The notes beneath the pieces were generated by a model. The model had not been told where the DNA came from, did no database searches, and saw only the letters and a program-made list of their open reading frames with translations. Both the position numbers and the translations under genes were made by a program. DNA of 64,000 nucleotides from Pseudomonas putida (GTDB lineage: Bacteria; Pseudomonadota; Gammaproteobacteria; Pseudomonadales; Pseudomonadaceae), in NCBI RefSeq assembly GCF_026625125.1, contig NZ_CP113097.1, positions 2,108,001-2,172,000 of the forward strand, written 5' to 3'. The stretch's first letter is position 1; each line of letters starts with the position of its first letter. This document shows positions 1 through 9,165 of this stretch, in pieces.

Positions 1-36
1 TTGCATGGATTGATCAGTACCTGGGGAGAGTCATAG
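1..36 (+). CDS. Possible 3' end of a gene upstream of glgB
   Basis: Frame 1 is open from the window edge to a TAG at 34-36 and would encode a tail ending in ISTWGES. glgB starts directly after it at 37. In P. putida-type genomes trehalose synthase/maltokinase genes lie upstream of glgB, so this could be that gene's end. Only eleven codons are visible, so the identity is inference from context. Confidence 0.35.
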   Translation: MHGLISTWGES

Positions 37-2247
37 ATGAATGCAACCACGCGTGATAACGGTGGCCTTCGGCAGCGGGAGCTCGATGCCCTTGCCCGCG
101 CCGAGCACGCCGATCCTTTTGCAGTACTTGGCCCCCATGGCGATGGCGCGGGCGGGCTGTGGGTCCGCGCCTATCTGCCAACTGCGCTGAGCGCCCGGGT
201 GTTGAGCCGTGATGACGGGCGAGTGCTGGGCGAAATGCAGCAGGGCAGCCTGCCCGGGCTGTTCACCGCGCACCTGGATGATGCACAGCCCTACCTGCTG
301 CAGATCGGCTGGGCCGGTGGCGAGCAGGTGACCGAAGACCCGTACAGCTTTGGCCCGCAGCTGGGAGACATGGACCTGCACCTGTTCGCCGAGGGCAACC
401 ACCGCGACCTGTCGGGGCGCTTTGGCGCCCAGCCGACGCAGGTCGACGGCGTCGCTGGCGTGTGCTTTTCGGTCTGGGCGCCCAACGCCCGGCGCGTGTC
501 GGTGGTGGGCGATTTCAACAATTGGGACGGCCGTCGCCACCCGATGCGCCTGCGGCACGGCGCCGGGGTGTGGGAGCTGTTCGTGCCGCGCCTGGGCGTC
601 GGCGAAACCTACAAATTCGAGGTGCTGGGCAAGGAGGGCGTGCTGCCGCTGAAGGCCGACCCGCTTGCCCGCGCCACTGAGCTGCCGCCCAGCACTGCCT
701 CGAAGGTGGCCGGCGAACTCAGCCATGACTGGCAAGACCACGAGTGGATGGAGCACCGCGCCCAGCGCCATGCCTACAGTGCCCCGCTGTCGATCTACGA
801 ACTGCACCCAGGCTCCTGGCAGTGCGAGCTCGACGACCTGGGTGAGGTGTCGCGCTTCTACAATTGGCGCGAACTGGCCGAGCGCCTTGTGCCCTACGTG
901 CAGAAGCTCAACTTCACCCACATCGAGCTGCTGCCCATCATGGAGCACCCGTTCGGTGGCTCCTGGGGCTACCAGCCCTTGTCGATGTTCGCACCGACTT
1001 CGCGCTACGGCACGCCAGAAGATTTTGCGGCATTCATCGACGCCTGCCACCAAGGTGGCATCGGTGTGATCCTCGACTGGGTGCCGGCGCATTTCCCCAC
1101 GGACGAGCATGGCCTGGCGCGCTTCGACGGCACGGCCCTTTACGAGTACGACAACCCTCTGGAGGGCTTCCACCAGGACTGGAACACCTTGATCTACAAC
1201 CTGGGCCGCAATGAAGTGCGCGGTTTCATGCTGGCTTCGGCACTGCACTGGCTCAAGCACTTCCACATCGATGGCCTGCGGGTCGATGCGGTAGCCTCGA
1301 TGCTGTACCGCGACTATTCGCGCAAGGCTGGCGAATGGGTGCCCAACCGCCATGGCGGGCGCGAGAACCTGGAGGCCATCGACTTCATCCGCCACCTCAA
1401 CGGTGTAGCCGCCCATGAGGCCCCGGGCGCGCTGATCATCGCCGAGGAGTCCACCGCCTGGCCGGGTGTCAGCCAGCCCACCCAGCAAGGTGGCCTGGGC
1501 TTCGCCTACAAGTGGAACATGGGCTGGATGCACGACACCCTGCACTACATCCAGAACGACCCGGTGCACCGCAGCTATCACCACAATGAGATGAGCTTCG
1601 GCCTGATCTACGCCTATTCCGAGCATTTCATCCTGCCGATCTCCCACGACGAAGTGGTGCACGGCAAGCATTCGCTGATCGACAAGATGCCCGGCGATCG
1701 TTGGCAGAAGTTCGCCAACCTGCGCGCCTACCTGGCCTTCATGTGGACTCACCCGGGCAAGAAGCTGTTGTTCATGGGCTGTGAGTTCGGCCAATGGCGC
1801 GAGTGGAACCATGACCACCAGTTGGACTGGTACCTGCTGCAGTACCCAGAGCACCAGGGCGTGCAACGCCTGGTGGGTGACCTGAACCGGCTGTACCGTG
1901 AACTGCCGGCATTGCACGAGCAGGATTGCCAGCCGCAGGGGTTCCAGTGGCTCATCGGTGATGACGCGCAAAATTGTGTGTATGCCTGGCTGCGCTGGAG
2001 CAGCAATGGCGAGCCGCTGCTGGTGGTGGCCAACTTCACCCCGGTACCGCGCGAGGGGTATCGGATTGGGGTGCCGTTCGGGGAGCGTTGGCAGGAGCTG
2101 CTCAACAGCGATGCCGAGTTGTATGCCGGGTCGAATGTGGGCAACTTGGGCGCGGTGGAGAGTGACGAGGTCGCCAGCCACGGGCAACCGCTGTCGCTGG
2201 CACTGAACCTGCCGCCGCTGGGGGTACTGGTGCTCAAGCCTGTTTGA
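37..2247 (+). CDS. glgB: 1,4-alpha-glucan branching enzyme GlgB
   Basis: GlgB transfers cut alpha-1,4 glucan segments to make alpha-1,6 branches in glycogen (cytoplasm, GH13 family). The 736 residues have the usual length and order. An N-terminal module is followed by a CBM48 domain near residues 140-240, with the typical [10 protein letters not shown] stretch at 157-165. The catalytic barrel then has nucleophile D417 in [10 protein letters not shown], acid/base E470 in IIAEEST, and D538 in [12 protein letters not shown]. The ATG at 37 follows GGGGAG at a good distance and starts right after an upstream stop. It is the only glycogen gene here on the forward strand. It converges on the autotransporter gene and is followed by a strong hairpin. 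The family assignment is firm. Confidence 0.97.
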   Translation: MNATTRDNGGLRQRELDALARAEHADPFAVLGPHGDGAGGLWVRAYLPTALSARVLSRDDGRVLGEMQQGSLPGLFTAHLDDAQPYLLQIGWAGGEQVTEDPYSFGPQLGDMDLHLFAEGNHRDLSGRFGAQPTQVDGVAGVCFSVWAPNARRVSVVGDFNNWDGRRHPMRLRHGAGVWELFVPRLGVGETYKFEVLGKEGVLPLKADPLARATELPPSTASKVAGELSHDWQDHEWMEHRAQRHAYSAPLSIYELHPGSWQCELDDLGEVSRFYNWRELAERLVPYVQKLNFTHIELLPIMEHPFGGSWGYQPLSMFAPTSRYGTPEDFAAFIDACHQGGIGVILDWVPAHFPTDEHGLARFDGTALYEYDNPLEGFHQDWNTLIYNLGRNEVRGFMLASALHWLKHFHIDGLRVDAVASMLYRDYSRKAGEWVPNRHGGRENLEAIDFIRHLNGVAAHEAPGALIIAEESTAWPGVSQPTQQGGLGFAYKWNMGWMHDTLHYIQNDPVHRSYHHNEMSFGLIYAYSEHFILPISHDEVVHGKHSLIDKMPGDRWQKFANLRAYLAFMWTHPGKKLLFMGCEFGQWREWNHDHQLDWYLLQYPEHQGVQRLVGDLNRLYRELPALHEQDCQPQGFQWLIGDDAQNCVYAWLRWSSNGEPLLVVANFTPVPREGYRIGVPFGERWQELLNSDAELYAGSNVGNLGAVESDEVASHGQPLSLALNLPPLGVLVLKPV

Positions 2248-2262
2248 TAGCGGGCTAGAGTC

Positions 2263-2295
2263 GGCCTTTTCGCGGGCTTGCCCCGCGAAAAGGCC
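2263..2295. terminator. Perfect 14-bp inverted repeat between convergent genes
   Basis: GGCCTTTTCGCGGG (2263-2276) is mirrored exactly at 2282-2295 around a 5-nt loop. It lies between the end of glgB and the end of the convergent barrel gene. It is a likely bidirectional transcription stop or REP-type element. No long U tract follows on either strand. Confidence 0.7.
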
Positions 2296-2302
2296 ACACT
2301 GA

Positions 2303-3379
2303 TCACCAGCGCATCCTGACCCCCAGGCTGCCGATCAAACCATTCAGATCATTGTCATCCACATCACTGCTGTAATCGGCACTGACGAACAGCGCCATGG
2401 AAGGCGTCACGCGCGCCACCAGGCCCAACCCCAGTTCCACGGTCGTCGAATAGCGCGAGCCGGATATCTTGTCGACCTGGTCCAGCTTGACCTCGTCGGC
2501 ATTGCTGAAGTCATACCAGACGTTGGTGCGCACATAGGGCTCGACCGGCATGCCCCGCACTTCGTAGCGCCCGGACAACTTGGCACCGACGCGGCCACTC
2601 CAGGTGGGTTGGCTATCGAACGCCTGCAGCGTCTCTTCCTGCACCTGGTTGCCCGGGAAGAACTGCTGGTTGATCAACTGTGCCTGTGGCTCGATCACCC
2701 AACTGCCACCGAGGCGGATCGGGTAACCACCCTCCACGGAAAAGGTCATCGCATGGCCGCTGTCGTTTACCCGCTGCCCAGTTTCGCCCCGGCCCAGCAC
2801 ATCGATGCGCGAGCCCATGGCGACAGCGTCCACGTGCCAGCCCTGGTCATGAGTCATGCTCCAGTACACCCCCAGGCTTTCGCCGCTGAGGTTGACGGCG
2901 TTGCGCTGCTTGTCACCGAGCAGTACCCGGCTGCCCTTCATGCTGCTCTGCAGGTTGTTGTGCCCCACGAATATCCCCGCGCGGTGCACGTTGCCGCCGC
3001 TGGTTTCACGCACGAACAGGTCCGGGCCAATGGTCAGTTGCTGGCTGGGTGCTTCCAGCTGTTCCGGGGCCTGGGCGCCCGGGCGGGCAGTGCCCGGGAA
3101 GAACTGCGCCCATTGGCTGGCAATCAGGTCGGGCGCCAGCGCGCCATGGCGTTCAGCCATCTTGTTGCTGAAGGCCGTCAGCGTGCCCAGGCTCAGGCCG
3201 CTGGCGCTGACCGGGTCCAGCGACAGTTGCGCCAGTGCCGGCTGCTGCAGGAACGAAGGTGAACCGGGATCGTCCAGCACTTCGAAGGCGAAGGTTTCCA
3301 CCGGGGTTGCCAGAAGCATCGACGTGGAAACCGCGTAGAAAATACGGTCGAAGCGCAACGGGTTCGAGGTGTATTTCAT
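2303..3379 (-). CDS. Autotransporter-type outer-membrane beta-barrel protein
   Basis: This 358-residue protein starts with a signal peptide (MKYTSNPLRF onward, likely cleaved after ETFA near residue 32). A region of about 70 residues follows without clear repeats, and the rest is a beta-barrel of alternating aromatic and polar strands ending in LGVRMRW, with the terminal aromatic residue typical of BAM substrates. It matches the C-terminal translocator of type Va autotransporters, but there is no large beta-helix passenger. The ATG at 3379 is chosen over an in-frame start 12 codons upstream because CAGGAGATCCGCC precedes it. It sits alone on the reverse strand between two glycogen genes, and no role in glycogen metabolism is implied. 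Its substrate or exposed function is unknown. Confidence 0.8.
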   Translation of the reverse strand: MKYTSNPLRFDRIFYAVSTSMLLATPVETFAFEVLDDPGSPSFLQQPALAQLSLDPVSASGLSLGTLTAFSNKMAERHGALAPDLIASQWAQFFPGTARPGAQAPEQLEAPSQQLTIGPDLFVRETSGGNVHRAGIFVGHNNLQSSMKGSRVLLGDKQRNAVNLSGESLGVYWSMTHDQGWHVDAVAMGSRIDVLGRGETGQRVNDSGHAMTFSVEGGYPIRLGGSWVIEPQAQLINQQFFPGNQVQEETLQAFDSQPTWSGRVGAKLSGRYEVRGMPVEPYVRTNVWYDFSNADEVKLDQVDKISGSRYSTTVELGLGLVARVTPSMALFVSADYSSDVDDNDLNGLIGSLGVRMRW

Positions 3380-3793
3380 GGCGGATCTCCTGTGTTTTTT
3401 TGTTGTACAGCCCAAGGACCTGGCCTGTTGTCACGAGCTGTACGGCAAAACACAGGGCGACCCAAACCAGTACGCCAGCTTTCTCAAGCACGCACGAAGG
3501 CGCGAGCTCACGGCCCGGCGCAATTTTTTTACGACTAGATAATCTCTAGCTAAGGAGAGGTAAGGGGTTGCGTCAAGAAAGTGTTAAAAGGGCGGGAAGG
3601 GCGGGTGCGCGGCGTTAACGTCATGATTTCTAGCGAAAACATCAATGGCATAGCGGCGTTAGCTATTTCATCCACCCTGGCTATGCCGAATCATTGCAAA
3701 CGCCGCTGTTACGCCCGGTCTGGGCAGTGCGTCCAAGGTGGCACAGCCGGCCCTGAGATCCGTTCGGTTCAGGGCCGGTTAGCCAACGCCGGG
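3380..3793. other. Intergenic region: barrel gene upstream region and glgX downstream region
   Basis: No convincing gene lies in these 414 bp. It must hold the promoter of the reverse-strand barrel gene. A small palindrome, CTAGA-TAATC-TCTAG (3535-3549), lies about 155 bp upstream of that gene's start. A TTGACG-like box reads on the reverse strand near 3575, but no good -10 follows it. Near glgX, CCGGCCCTGA (3747-3756) pairs with TCAGGGCCGG (3769-3778) around a 12-nt loop. This is a possible weak terminator for glgX, without a U tract. Confidence 0.5.
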
Positions 3794-5947
3794 TCAGTCC
3801 TCCTCGCGCTGCAGCACCATCAGCAGCATCGAGCGCCCCTGGACCTGGAACGTGCTCTCGAACGGCAAATGCTGGCCCTTGCGCAAGTCCGGCCGGTCGG
3901 TGTCCACCAGGCAGCTCCAGTAGTCACCGTCCGGTACCGTCGGCAGCAAGAAAGGCACCACATCGTGGTGACTGTTGACGATCAGCAGTACCGTGGCCTC
4001 CGAACCCGGGCGGGCGATGCCACTGACCTGGGCACGGCCGTCGATCAGCATGCCCAGGCAGCGGCCATGGGGGTCTTCCCACTGCTCCACGGTCATCTCG
4101 TTGCCGTCAGGCGCCAGCCAGGTCACGTCCTTGACCCCGATCGCCTCGTTGTAGTCGCCGACCAGAAAACGTGAGCGGCGCAGCACCGGATAGGCCAGGC
4201 GCAGGCGAGTCAGGCGTTTGACGAAAGCCAGCAGGCTTTTGCCTTCTTCGTCCAGGTCCCAGTTGACCCAGCCGATCTCGCTGTCCTGGCAGTAGGCATT
4301 GTTGTTGCCGTGCTGGGTGCGGCTGAACTCGTCGCCAGCGACGATCATCGGGGTGCCCTGGGCCAGCAGGAGGGTGGCGAAGAAGTTGCGCATCTGGCGC
4401 ATGCGCAGGGCATTGATTTCAGGGTCGTCGGTGGGGCCTTCCGCGCCGCAGTTCCATGACAGGTTGTTGTCGGTGCCGTCCTGGTTGTTCTCGTCGTTGT
4501 CTTCGTTGTGCTTGCCGTTGTACGACACCAGGTCGCGCAGGGTGAAACCGTCGTGGGCGGTGATGAAGTTGACCGAGGCATAAGGGCGCCGGCCGCGATT
4601 GTTGAACATGTCGCCAGAGGCGGTCATGCGCGAAGCAAAGTCGGCCAGTTGGCCTTCGTCGCCTTTCCAGAAGGCGCGTACGGTGTCACGGAAGCGGTCG
4701 TTCCACTCCGCCCAGCCCGGTGCGAAGTTGCCCACCTGATAGCCCCCTGGGCCACAGTCCCATGGCTCGGCGATCAGCTTCACCTGGCTGAGCATCGGGT
4801 CCTGGCGGCAGGCGACGAGGAAGCCGTGGCGTTCGCTGTAGCCGTCGTGGTAGCGGCCCAGGATGGTGGCCAGGTCAAAGCGGAAACCGTCCACGTGCAT
4901 TTCGCCAGCCCAGTAGCGCAGCGAGTCGGTCACCAGTTGCAGCACGCAGGGGTGGCTGAGGTCCAGGGTGTTGCCGGTGCCCGAATCGTTGATGTAGTAG
5001 CGTTTGTCATCGGGCATCAGCCGGTAGTACGAGGCGTTGTCGATGCCGCGCATGGACAGGGTCGGGCCGCGCTCGTTGCCCTCGGCGGTGTGGTTGTAGA
5101 CCACATCGAGGATCACTTCGAGGCCGGCGTCGTGCAGGTGCGCGACCATTTCCTTGAACTCGGCGATCTTGCCACTGGCCAAGTAGCGCGGGTGCGGTGC
5201 GAAGAAGGCGATGCTGTTGTAGCCCCAGTAGTTGTTCAGGCCTTTGTCCAGCAGATGCTGGTCATTGACGAAGGCGTGGATCGGCAACAGCTCGATGCTT
5301 GAAACGCCTAGGTCCTTGATGTGCTTGAGCAACTCGTCATTGGCAAGGCCGGCGAAGGTGCCGCGCAGTTTTTCCGGCACGGCCGGGTGGCGCATGCTGA
5401 TACCGCGGGCATGCGCTTCGTAGATGATGGTGCGCTCCCAGGGAATTTGTACGCGCTCATCGCGGCCCCAGGTGAAGGCCGGGTCGATGACTTTGCATTT
5501 GGGCACGAAGGGCGCGCTGTCGCGCTCGTCGAACGACAGGTCACCGTCGGGGTGGCCGATGGTGTAGCCGAACAGCGCCTCGGACCATTTCAGGCTGCCG
5601 ACCAGTTGCTTGGCGTACGGGTCGATCAGCAGTTTATTGGGGTTGAAACGGTGGCCGTTCTCCGGCTCGTAGGGGCCATAGACTCGGTAGCCGTACACCA
5701 GCCCAGGGTGGGCGTCAGGCAGGTAGCCGTGGTAGATCTCATCGGTGTACTCCGGCAGCTCGATGCGCTCGAGCTCCTGCTCCCCCGTGGAATCGAACAG
5801 GCACAGCTCGACCTTGGTGGCGTTGGCTGAGAACAGGGCGAAGTTGACGCCCAGCCCATCCCAGGTGGCGCCGAGCGGGAACGGCATGCCTTCGCGCAGG
5901 CGGGACGGTGCTATGGAACGGGTTTTCTTGGGAATACGGGGGCTCAT
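3794..5947 (-). CDS. glgX: Glycogen debranching enzyme GlgX
   Basis: GlgX hydrolyses alpha-1,6 branch points, mainly on phosphorylase limit dextrins. The 717-residue protein carries an N-terminal CBM48-like domain (about 20-130) and a GH13 catalytic barrel. Expected catalytic residues are visible: D358 in VDGFRFDLATIL, E394 in LIAEPWDCG and D466 in NFITAHDGFTL. It is the last gene of the reverse-strand glgA-treZ-malQ-treY-DUF2934 series. A 144-bp spacer with a REP doublet separates it from DUF2934, so its expression may be partly independent. Its maltodextrin products are substrates for MalQ and for the TreY/TreZ trehalose route encoded in the same cluster. Confidence 0.96.
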   Translation of the reverse strand: MSPRIPKKTRSIAPSRLREGMPFPLGATWDGLGVNFALFSANATKVELCLFDSTGEQELERIELPEYTDEIYHGYLPDAHPGLVYGYRVYGPYEPENGHRFNPNKLLIDPYAKQLVGSLKWSEALFGYTIGHPDGDLSFDERDSAPFVPKCKVIDPAFTWGRDERVQIPWERTIIYEAHARGISMRHPAVPEKLRGTFAGLANDELLKHIKDLGVSSIELLPIHAFVNDQHLLDKGLNNYWGYNSIAFFAPHPRYLASGKIAEFKEMVAHLHDAGLEVILDVVYNHTAEGNERGPTLSMRGIDNASYYRLMPDDKRYYINDSGTGNTLDLSHPCVLQLVTDSLRYWAGEMHVDGFRFDLATILGRYHDGYSERHGFLVACRQDPMLSQVKLIAEPWDCGPGGYQVGNFAPGWAEWNDRFRDTVRAFWKGDEGQLADFASRMTASGDMFNNRGRRPYASVNFITAHDGFTLRDLVSYNGKHNEDNDENNQDGTDNNLSWNCGAEGPTDDPEINALRMRQMRNFFATLLLAQGTPMIVAGDEFSRTQHGNNNAYCQDSEIGWVNWDLDEEGKSLLAFVKRLTRLRLAYPVLRRSRFLVGDYNEAIGVKDVTWLAPDGNEMTVEQWEDPHGRCLGMLIDGRAQVSGIARPGSEATVLLIVNSHHDVVPFLLPTVPDGDYWSCLVDTDRPDLRKGQHLPFESTFQVQGRSMLLMVLQREED

Positions 5948-5996
5948 GGCAGTTCTCGAATAGCCGTAGGGGAGGGGCGGATGGTGCTTGAGGTGC

Positions 5997-6081
5997 GGCC
6001 CTATCGCCGGCTTGCCGGCGCCCGCAGCAATCCCAGGGTGTTGCAGAATTCTGTGGGAGCCGGCTTGCCGGCGATAGGGCC
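5997..6081. repeat. REP doublet (inverted pair) upstream of glgX
   Basis: GGCCCTATCGCCGGC (5997-6011) is mirrored perfectly at 6067-6081. Each arm continues into the GCCGGCTTGCCGGCG core typical of P. putida-group REP sequences. The two copies face each other across about 55 bp, in the gap between the DUF2934 gene and glgX. Confidence 0.85.
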
Positions 6082-6091
6082 GGGGGCTGGC

Positions 6092-6376
6092 TTAGCCAGC
6101 AGCCGGCTTCTTCGCTGTCTTGGGTTTTTTCGCAGCGGCCGGTTTCACCCCGGGCAGTGCAGCTGCCTTGGGTTCGGCAGGCGCTTTGGGCTGCGCTGCA
6201 ACCTTGGGCTTGGCGGCAGCCTTCTTGCGCGGCGCAGCCTTGGGCGCCAACGCCTCGGCTTCGGCCAGCTTGCGGGCCATGTCCCAGTGGCGTTGTTCCT
6301 CGCCTACAGGCTTACCCTCAGACTCCCAGATCTGGTAGGCAAATTCGCGAATACGTTTTTCATCGACACTCATCAT
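6092..6376 (-). CDS. DUF2934 protein with Lys/Ala/Pro-rich tail
   Basis: The first 45 or so residues (SVDEKRIREFAYQIWESEG and on) match the DUF2934 domain: a short charged helical segment seen in small proteins of unknown function. The rest is a low-complexity tail of AAPRKKAAAKPK-like repeats, rich in Lys, Ala and Pro and reminiscent of histone H1-like or AlgP-like tails. CAGGAGCGTC precedes two adjacent ATG codons at 6376 and 6373, and either could be the start. The gene lies 14 bp after treY and is probably cotranscribed with it. DNA or RNA binding by the basic tail is a guess from composition only. Confidence 0.8.
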   Translation of the reverse strand: MMSVDEKRIREFAYQIWESEGKPVGEEQRHWDMARKLAEAEALAPKAAPRKKAAAKPKVAAQPKAPAEPKAAALPGVKPAAAKKPKTAKKPAAG

Positions 6377-6390
6377 GACGCTCCTGATGC

Positions 6391-9165
6391 TCAAGATTGT
6401 TGTATCAACACATTGACCGGAAATTCCGATAGTACGGCGCTCAACATCAGCTCCTTTGAAGGGCTGACCACCGCGCTAGGGAAAAGTCCCATCGAGTTGG
6501 CAGGCGACAAGGCAAACGGCAATATCACCCGGGTGTCGTCCCAGTTCTGTGCCGGGATCAACGGTGTCGAAGCGCCGCCCAACAGGCCGCTGGCCAAGCG
6601 CGGGGCAATGACGATGGCGCGGTGGTCCTCACCCAGCCGGGCGAAGGCCAGCACCTTGTCGGCATGGCGCCCCTGCACGGTCAGCGGCAGGTAGGCACCA
6701 CGGCGGAACAGTTCGGCATGGGCCTGCCGACAATCCAGCAGCCGTGCCAGCAGCGCCTGCTTGATGCGGCCGTCGCGCCAGTGCGCCAGCAGCTCGGTCA
6801 CCGGCAGGGCGTCATCAAGCGTGCAGCGCCTTTGAGCGTAGTCCACCGGGCGGCGGTTGTCGGGGTCTACCAGGCTGAAATCCCAGTACTCATTGCCCTG
6901 ATAAAGGTCCGGCACGCCGGGTACGGTGCTGCGCAGCAGCGCCTGGACCAGGCCATTCAGAGCGCCGGGGGTGGCGATCAAGTGTGCGGCGTCGGCCAGG
7001 GACTGGCGCAACTGCTGGTTCTCGCGGCCGAGCAGCAGGCCATCGACGTAGGCCGCGCAGGCGCCCTCATACGCCTCGTTAGGGGCGTTCCAGCTGCTGC
7101 GCAGCTTGGCTTCACGCAGCGCTTTCTGCTGCCATTGGCGGATGCGCCCGGCATAGTGCTGCAGGGCGTTATCGTCGTGCAGGTCAAGGTCCAGGGGCCA
7201 ACTGCCCAGCAGCGTCTGCAACAGCAGTAGCTCGTCGCCCGGGCTTGGCGCAATGCCGTCTTCCAGCTGTTCACGCAGCGGTGCAGCCAGCTCGCGCCAA
7301 TGCTCCACGCGGCTGGCGAACCAAGGGCCGCGCTCACTGAGCACCGCCAGCCGCGCGCGGGTGTCTTCGCCGCGTTTGTGGTCATGGGTGGCGGTGGCCA
7401 GCAGGTTGTCGGGGAAGTCGCGCAGGCGGCGCTGGGCCTCGTTGTGGAAGTGTTCGGGGCCGGCACTGAAACGCTCGGCCTCGAAGCCTACGTCGTTGCG
7501 CGACAGCAGGCGCGCCGAGCGGTAGAAGGTGGTGTCTTCCACGGCCTTGGCGGCGCTGGGCGCGGTGAGCTGCTGAAAGCGCACGCAGGCATGGCGCAGG
7601 TGTTTGCGCTGTCGGCCAGGAGGCAGCCTGCGCCACCCCTGGCCGCCAAGCCACTGCTCAAGCTGCTCGAGCAATGGCCAGTCCGCGTCGCTGAGGTCCT
7701 GGCGGGCATTGGCCAGGGCCTGCTGGAAGAATTTCTCGTCTTCGGCCGGGCGGCCGCAGGCATTGAAGTACGTGCGGTACACCGGATAGTGGGCGACCAG
7801 AGCTTGCAAGGCGCGGCGTATCGCCCCAAGGGTCAGGTCGCGGGTCATCAGGTCATCGCGCGCGACTTGCAGCAGCGCCTGGGCCACCGACTCACAGTCG
7901 CCGGCCAGGCTGGCATTGAGCACCAGATGCCGAGCCTGGCGTACTTCCTCCTCGAAGTCCGGCCGCTCGCTGACAGTGGCCCACAGTTCGGTCAACGGGG
8001 CTTCGCCTGCGGGGTCGTGCTGCAGCAGCGAGACCTGGTTCATGAACTCGTAGCCGGTGGTGCCGTCGGTGAACCAATCACGGTGCAGGTGTTCTTCGCT
8101 GCCAAGGATCTTCTCGACGTAGATCGGGAAATGCTCGAGCGCTGCATCGAGGGGGCGCTTGGCCAGCAGGCCGTCGACCCGCCGGCGCAGCTTGCGGCAA
8201 TAGCCGCGAGGGTCGGCCAGGCCGTCGATATGATCGATACGCAGGCCGTCGACCAGGCCGCGCTCGATCAGCTCGAACAGCTTGGCATGGGTCGCCTCGA
8301 ACACTACCGAGCGCTCTACGCGCAAACCGCCCAGCTCGTTGATGTCGAAGAACCGTCGCCAGTTGATGTCGTCGGCGGCAGTGCGCCAGCTGGCCAGCCG
8401 GTAGGTTTGCCGTTCAAGGAGCAGGTGCAGGCGCTGCAGGCCGCTCTCGGTGCGGCTGTCGAAGGCCAGCAGTGCAGACTGCAGGTCAGCGCCGTCGCGC
8501 ACCAGACGGGCCAGTTCGGCCTGCACCGGCACCGCGGCTGCCAGCGGGTCGGCGGCATCGTTCAGTGCGGTGAAGTGTTCGGCCAGCCGCTGCAGGGCAG
8601 GCTCGGGGCTCAGCGAAAGAATCCAGCCATAGTCGACCGGGCAGATCGGGAAGCGGTGCTCGTAATGGGCCACCTGCAGCACGCCAGTGCGCGCGTCGAA
8701 TTCCAGCGGTATTTCGCCATTTTTCAGCGCGGCGCCATAGTCGCAGCCCAAAAAGGGCAACAACAGCTGGCCGGCCAGCAGTGGGTCGCTGGAGTGCCAC
8801 TGGATATCGAAGAATTCGGCGTAGGGGCTACGCCGGCCCCACGCCAGCAGGCTCTGCCACCACGGGTTGTCCGCGCCGCCGACGGCCATGTGATTGGACA
8901 CGGTATCCAGGATCAGCCCCATGCCGTGCTGGCGCAAGGCGGCCACCAGCCGCTGCAGCGCAGCCTCGCCGCCGAGCTCTGGGTTGACTTGGGTCGGGTC
9001 GACCACATCGTAGCCGTGACGTGAACCGGCGCGCGCCTTGAGGATGGGCGAGGCGTACAGGTGGGTGATGCCCAATTGGGCAAAGTAGGGCACCAGCGGC
9101 AGTGCGTGGTCGAGGGTGAAATCGCTGTGAAACTGCAGGCGCAGGGTGGCGGACAACGGCTTCAT
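6391..9165 (-). CDS. treY: Maltooligosyltrehalose synthase TreY
   Basis: TreY converts the reducing-end alpha-1,4 bond of a maltodextrin to an alpha,alpha-1,1 bond, giving maltooligosyltrehalose, which TreZ then cleaves. The 924-residue GH13 protein has the family's features: an N-terminal QFHSDFTLDHALPLVPYFAQ region, LILDTVSNHMAV (conserved region I), VDGLRIDHIDGLADPRGY with the nucleophile Asp (region II), and a long insertion-rich C-terminal half ending in a small beta domain. Its start overlaps the malQ stop by 4 bp (ATGA-type), showing translational coupling. The neighbouring treZ completes the pathway. Confidence 0.95.
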   Translation of the reverse strand: MKPLSATLRLQFHSDFTLDHALPLVPYFAQLGITHLYASPILKARAGSRHGYDVVDPTQVNPELGGEAALQRLVAALRQHGMGLILDTVSNHMAVGGADNPWWQSLLAWGRRSPYAEFFDIQWHSSDPLLAGQLLLPFLGCDYGAALKNGEIPLEFDARTGVLQVAHYEHRFPICPVDYGWILSLSPEPALQRLAEHFTALNDAADPLAAAVPVQAELARLVRDGADLQSALLAFDSRTESGLQRLHLLLERQTYRLASWRTAADDINWRRFFDINELGGLRVERSVVFEATHAKLFELIERGLVDGLRIDHIDGLADPRGYCRKLRRRVDGLLAKRPLDAALEHFPIYVEKILGSEEHLHRDWFTDGTTGYEFMNQVSLLQHDPAGEAPLTELWATVSERPDFEEEVRQARHLVLNASLAGDCESVAQALLQVARDDLMTRDLTLGAIRRALQALVAHYPVYRTYFNACGRPAEDEKFFQQALANARQDLSDADWPLLEQLEQWLGGQGWRRLPPGRQRKHLRHACVRFQQLTAPSAAKAVEDTTFYRSARLLSRNDVGFEAERFSAGPEHFHNEAQRRLRDFPDNLLATATHDHKRGEDTRARLAVLSERGPWFASRVEHWRELAAPLREQLEDGIAPSPGDELLLLQTLLGSWPLDLDLHDDNALQHYAGRIRQWQQKALREAKLRSSWNAPNEAYEGACAAYVDGLLLGRENQQLRQSLADAAHLIATPGALNGLVQALLRSTVPGVPDLYQGNEYWDFSLVDPDNRRPVDYAQRRCTLDDALPVTELLAHWRDGRIKQALLARLLDCRQAHAELFRRGAYLPLTVQGRHADKVLAFARLGEDHRAIVIAPRLASGLLGGASTPLIPAQNWDDTRVILPFALSPANSMGLFPSAVVSPSKELMLSAVLSEFPVNVLIQQS

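Noticed and set aside
31..2187. 718-codon open frame on the reverse strand opposite glgB
   Set aside because: It mirrors the GC-rich glgB codons, has no family features and no ribosome binding site. Long antisense frames are usual at this GC content.
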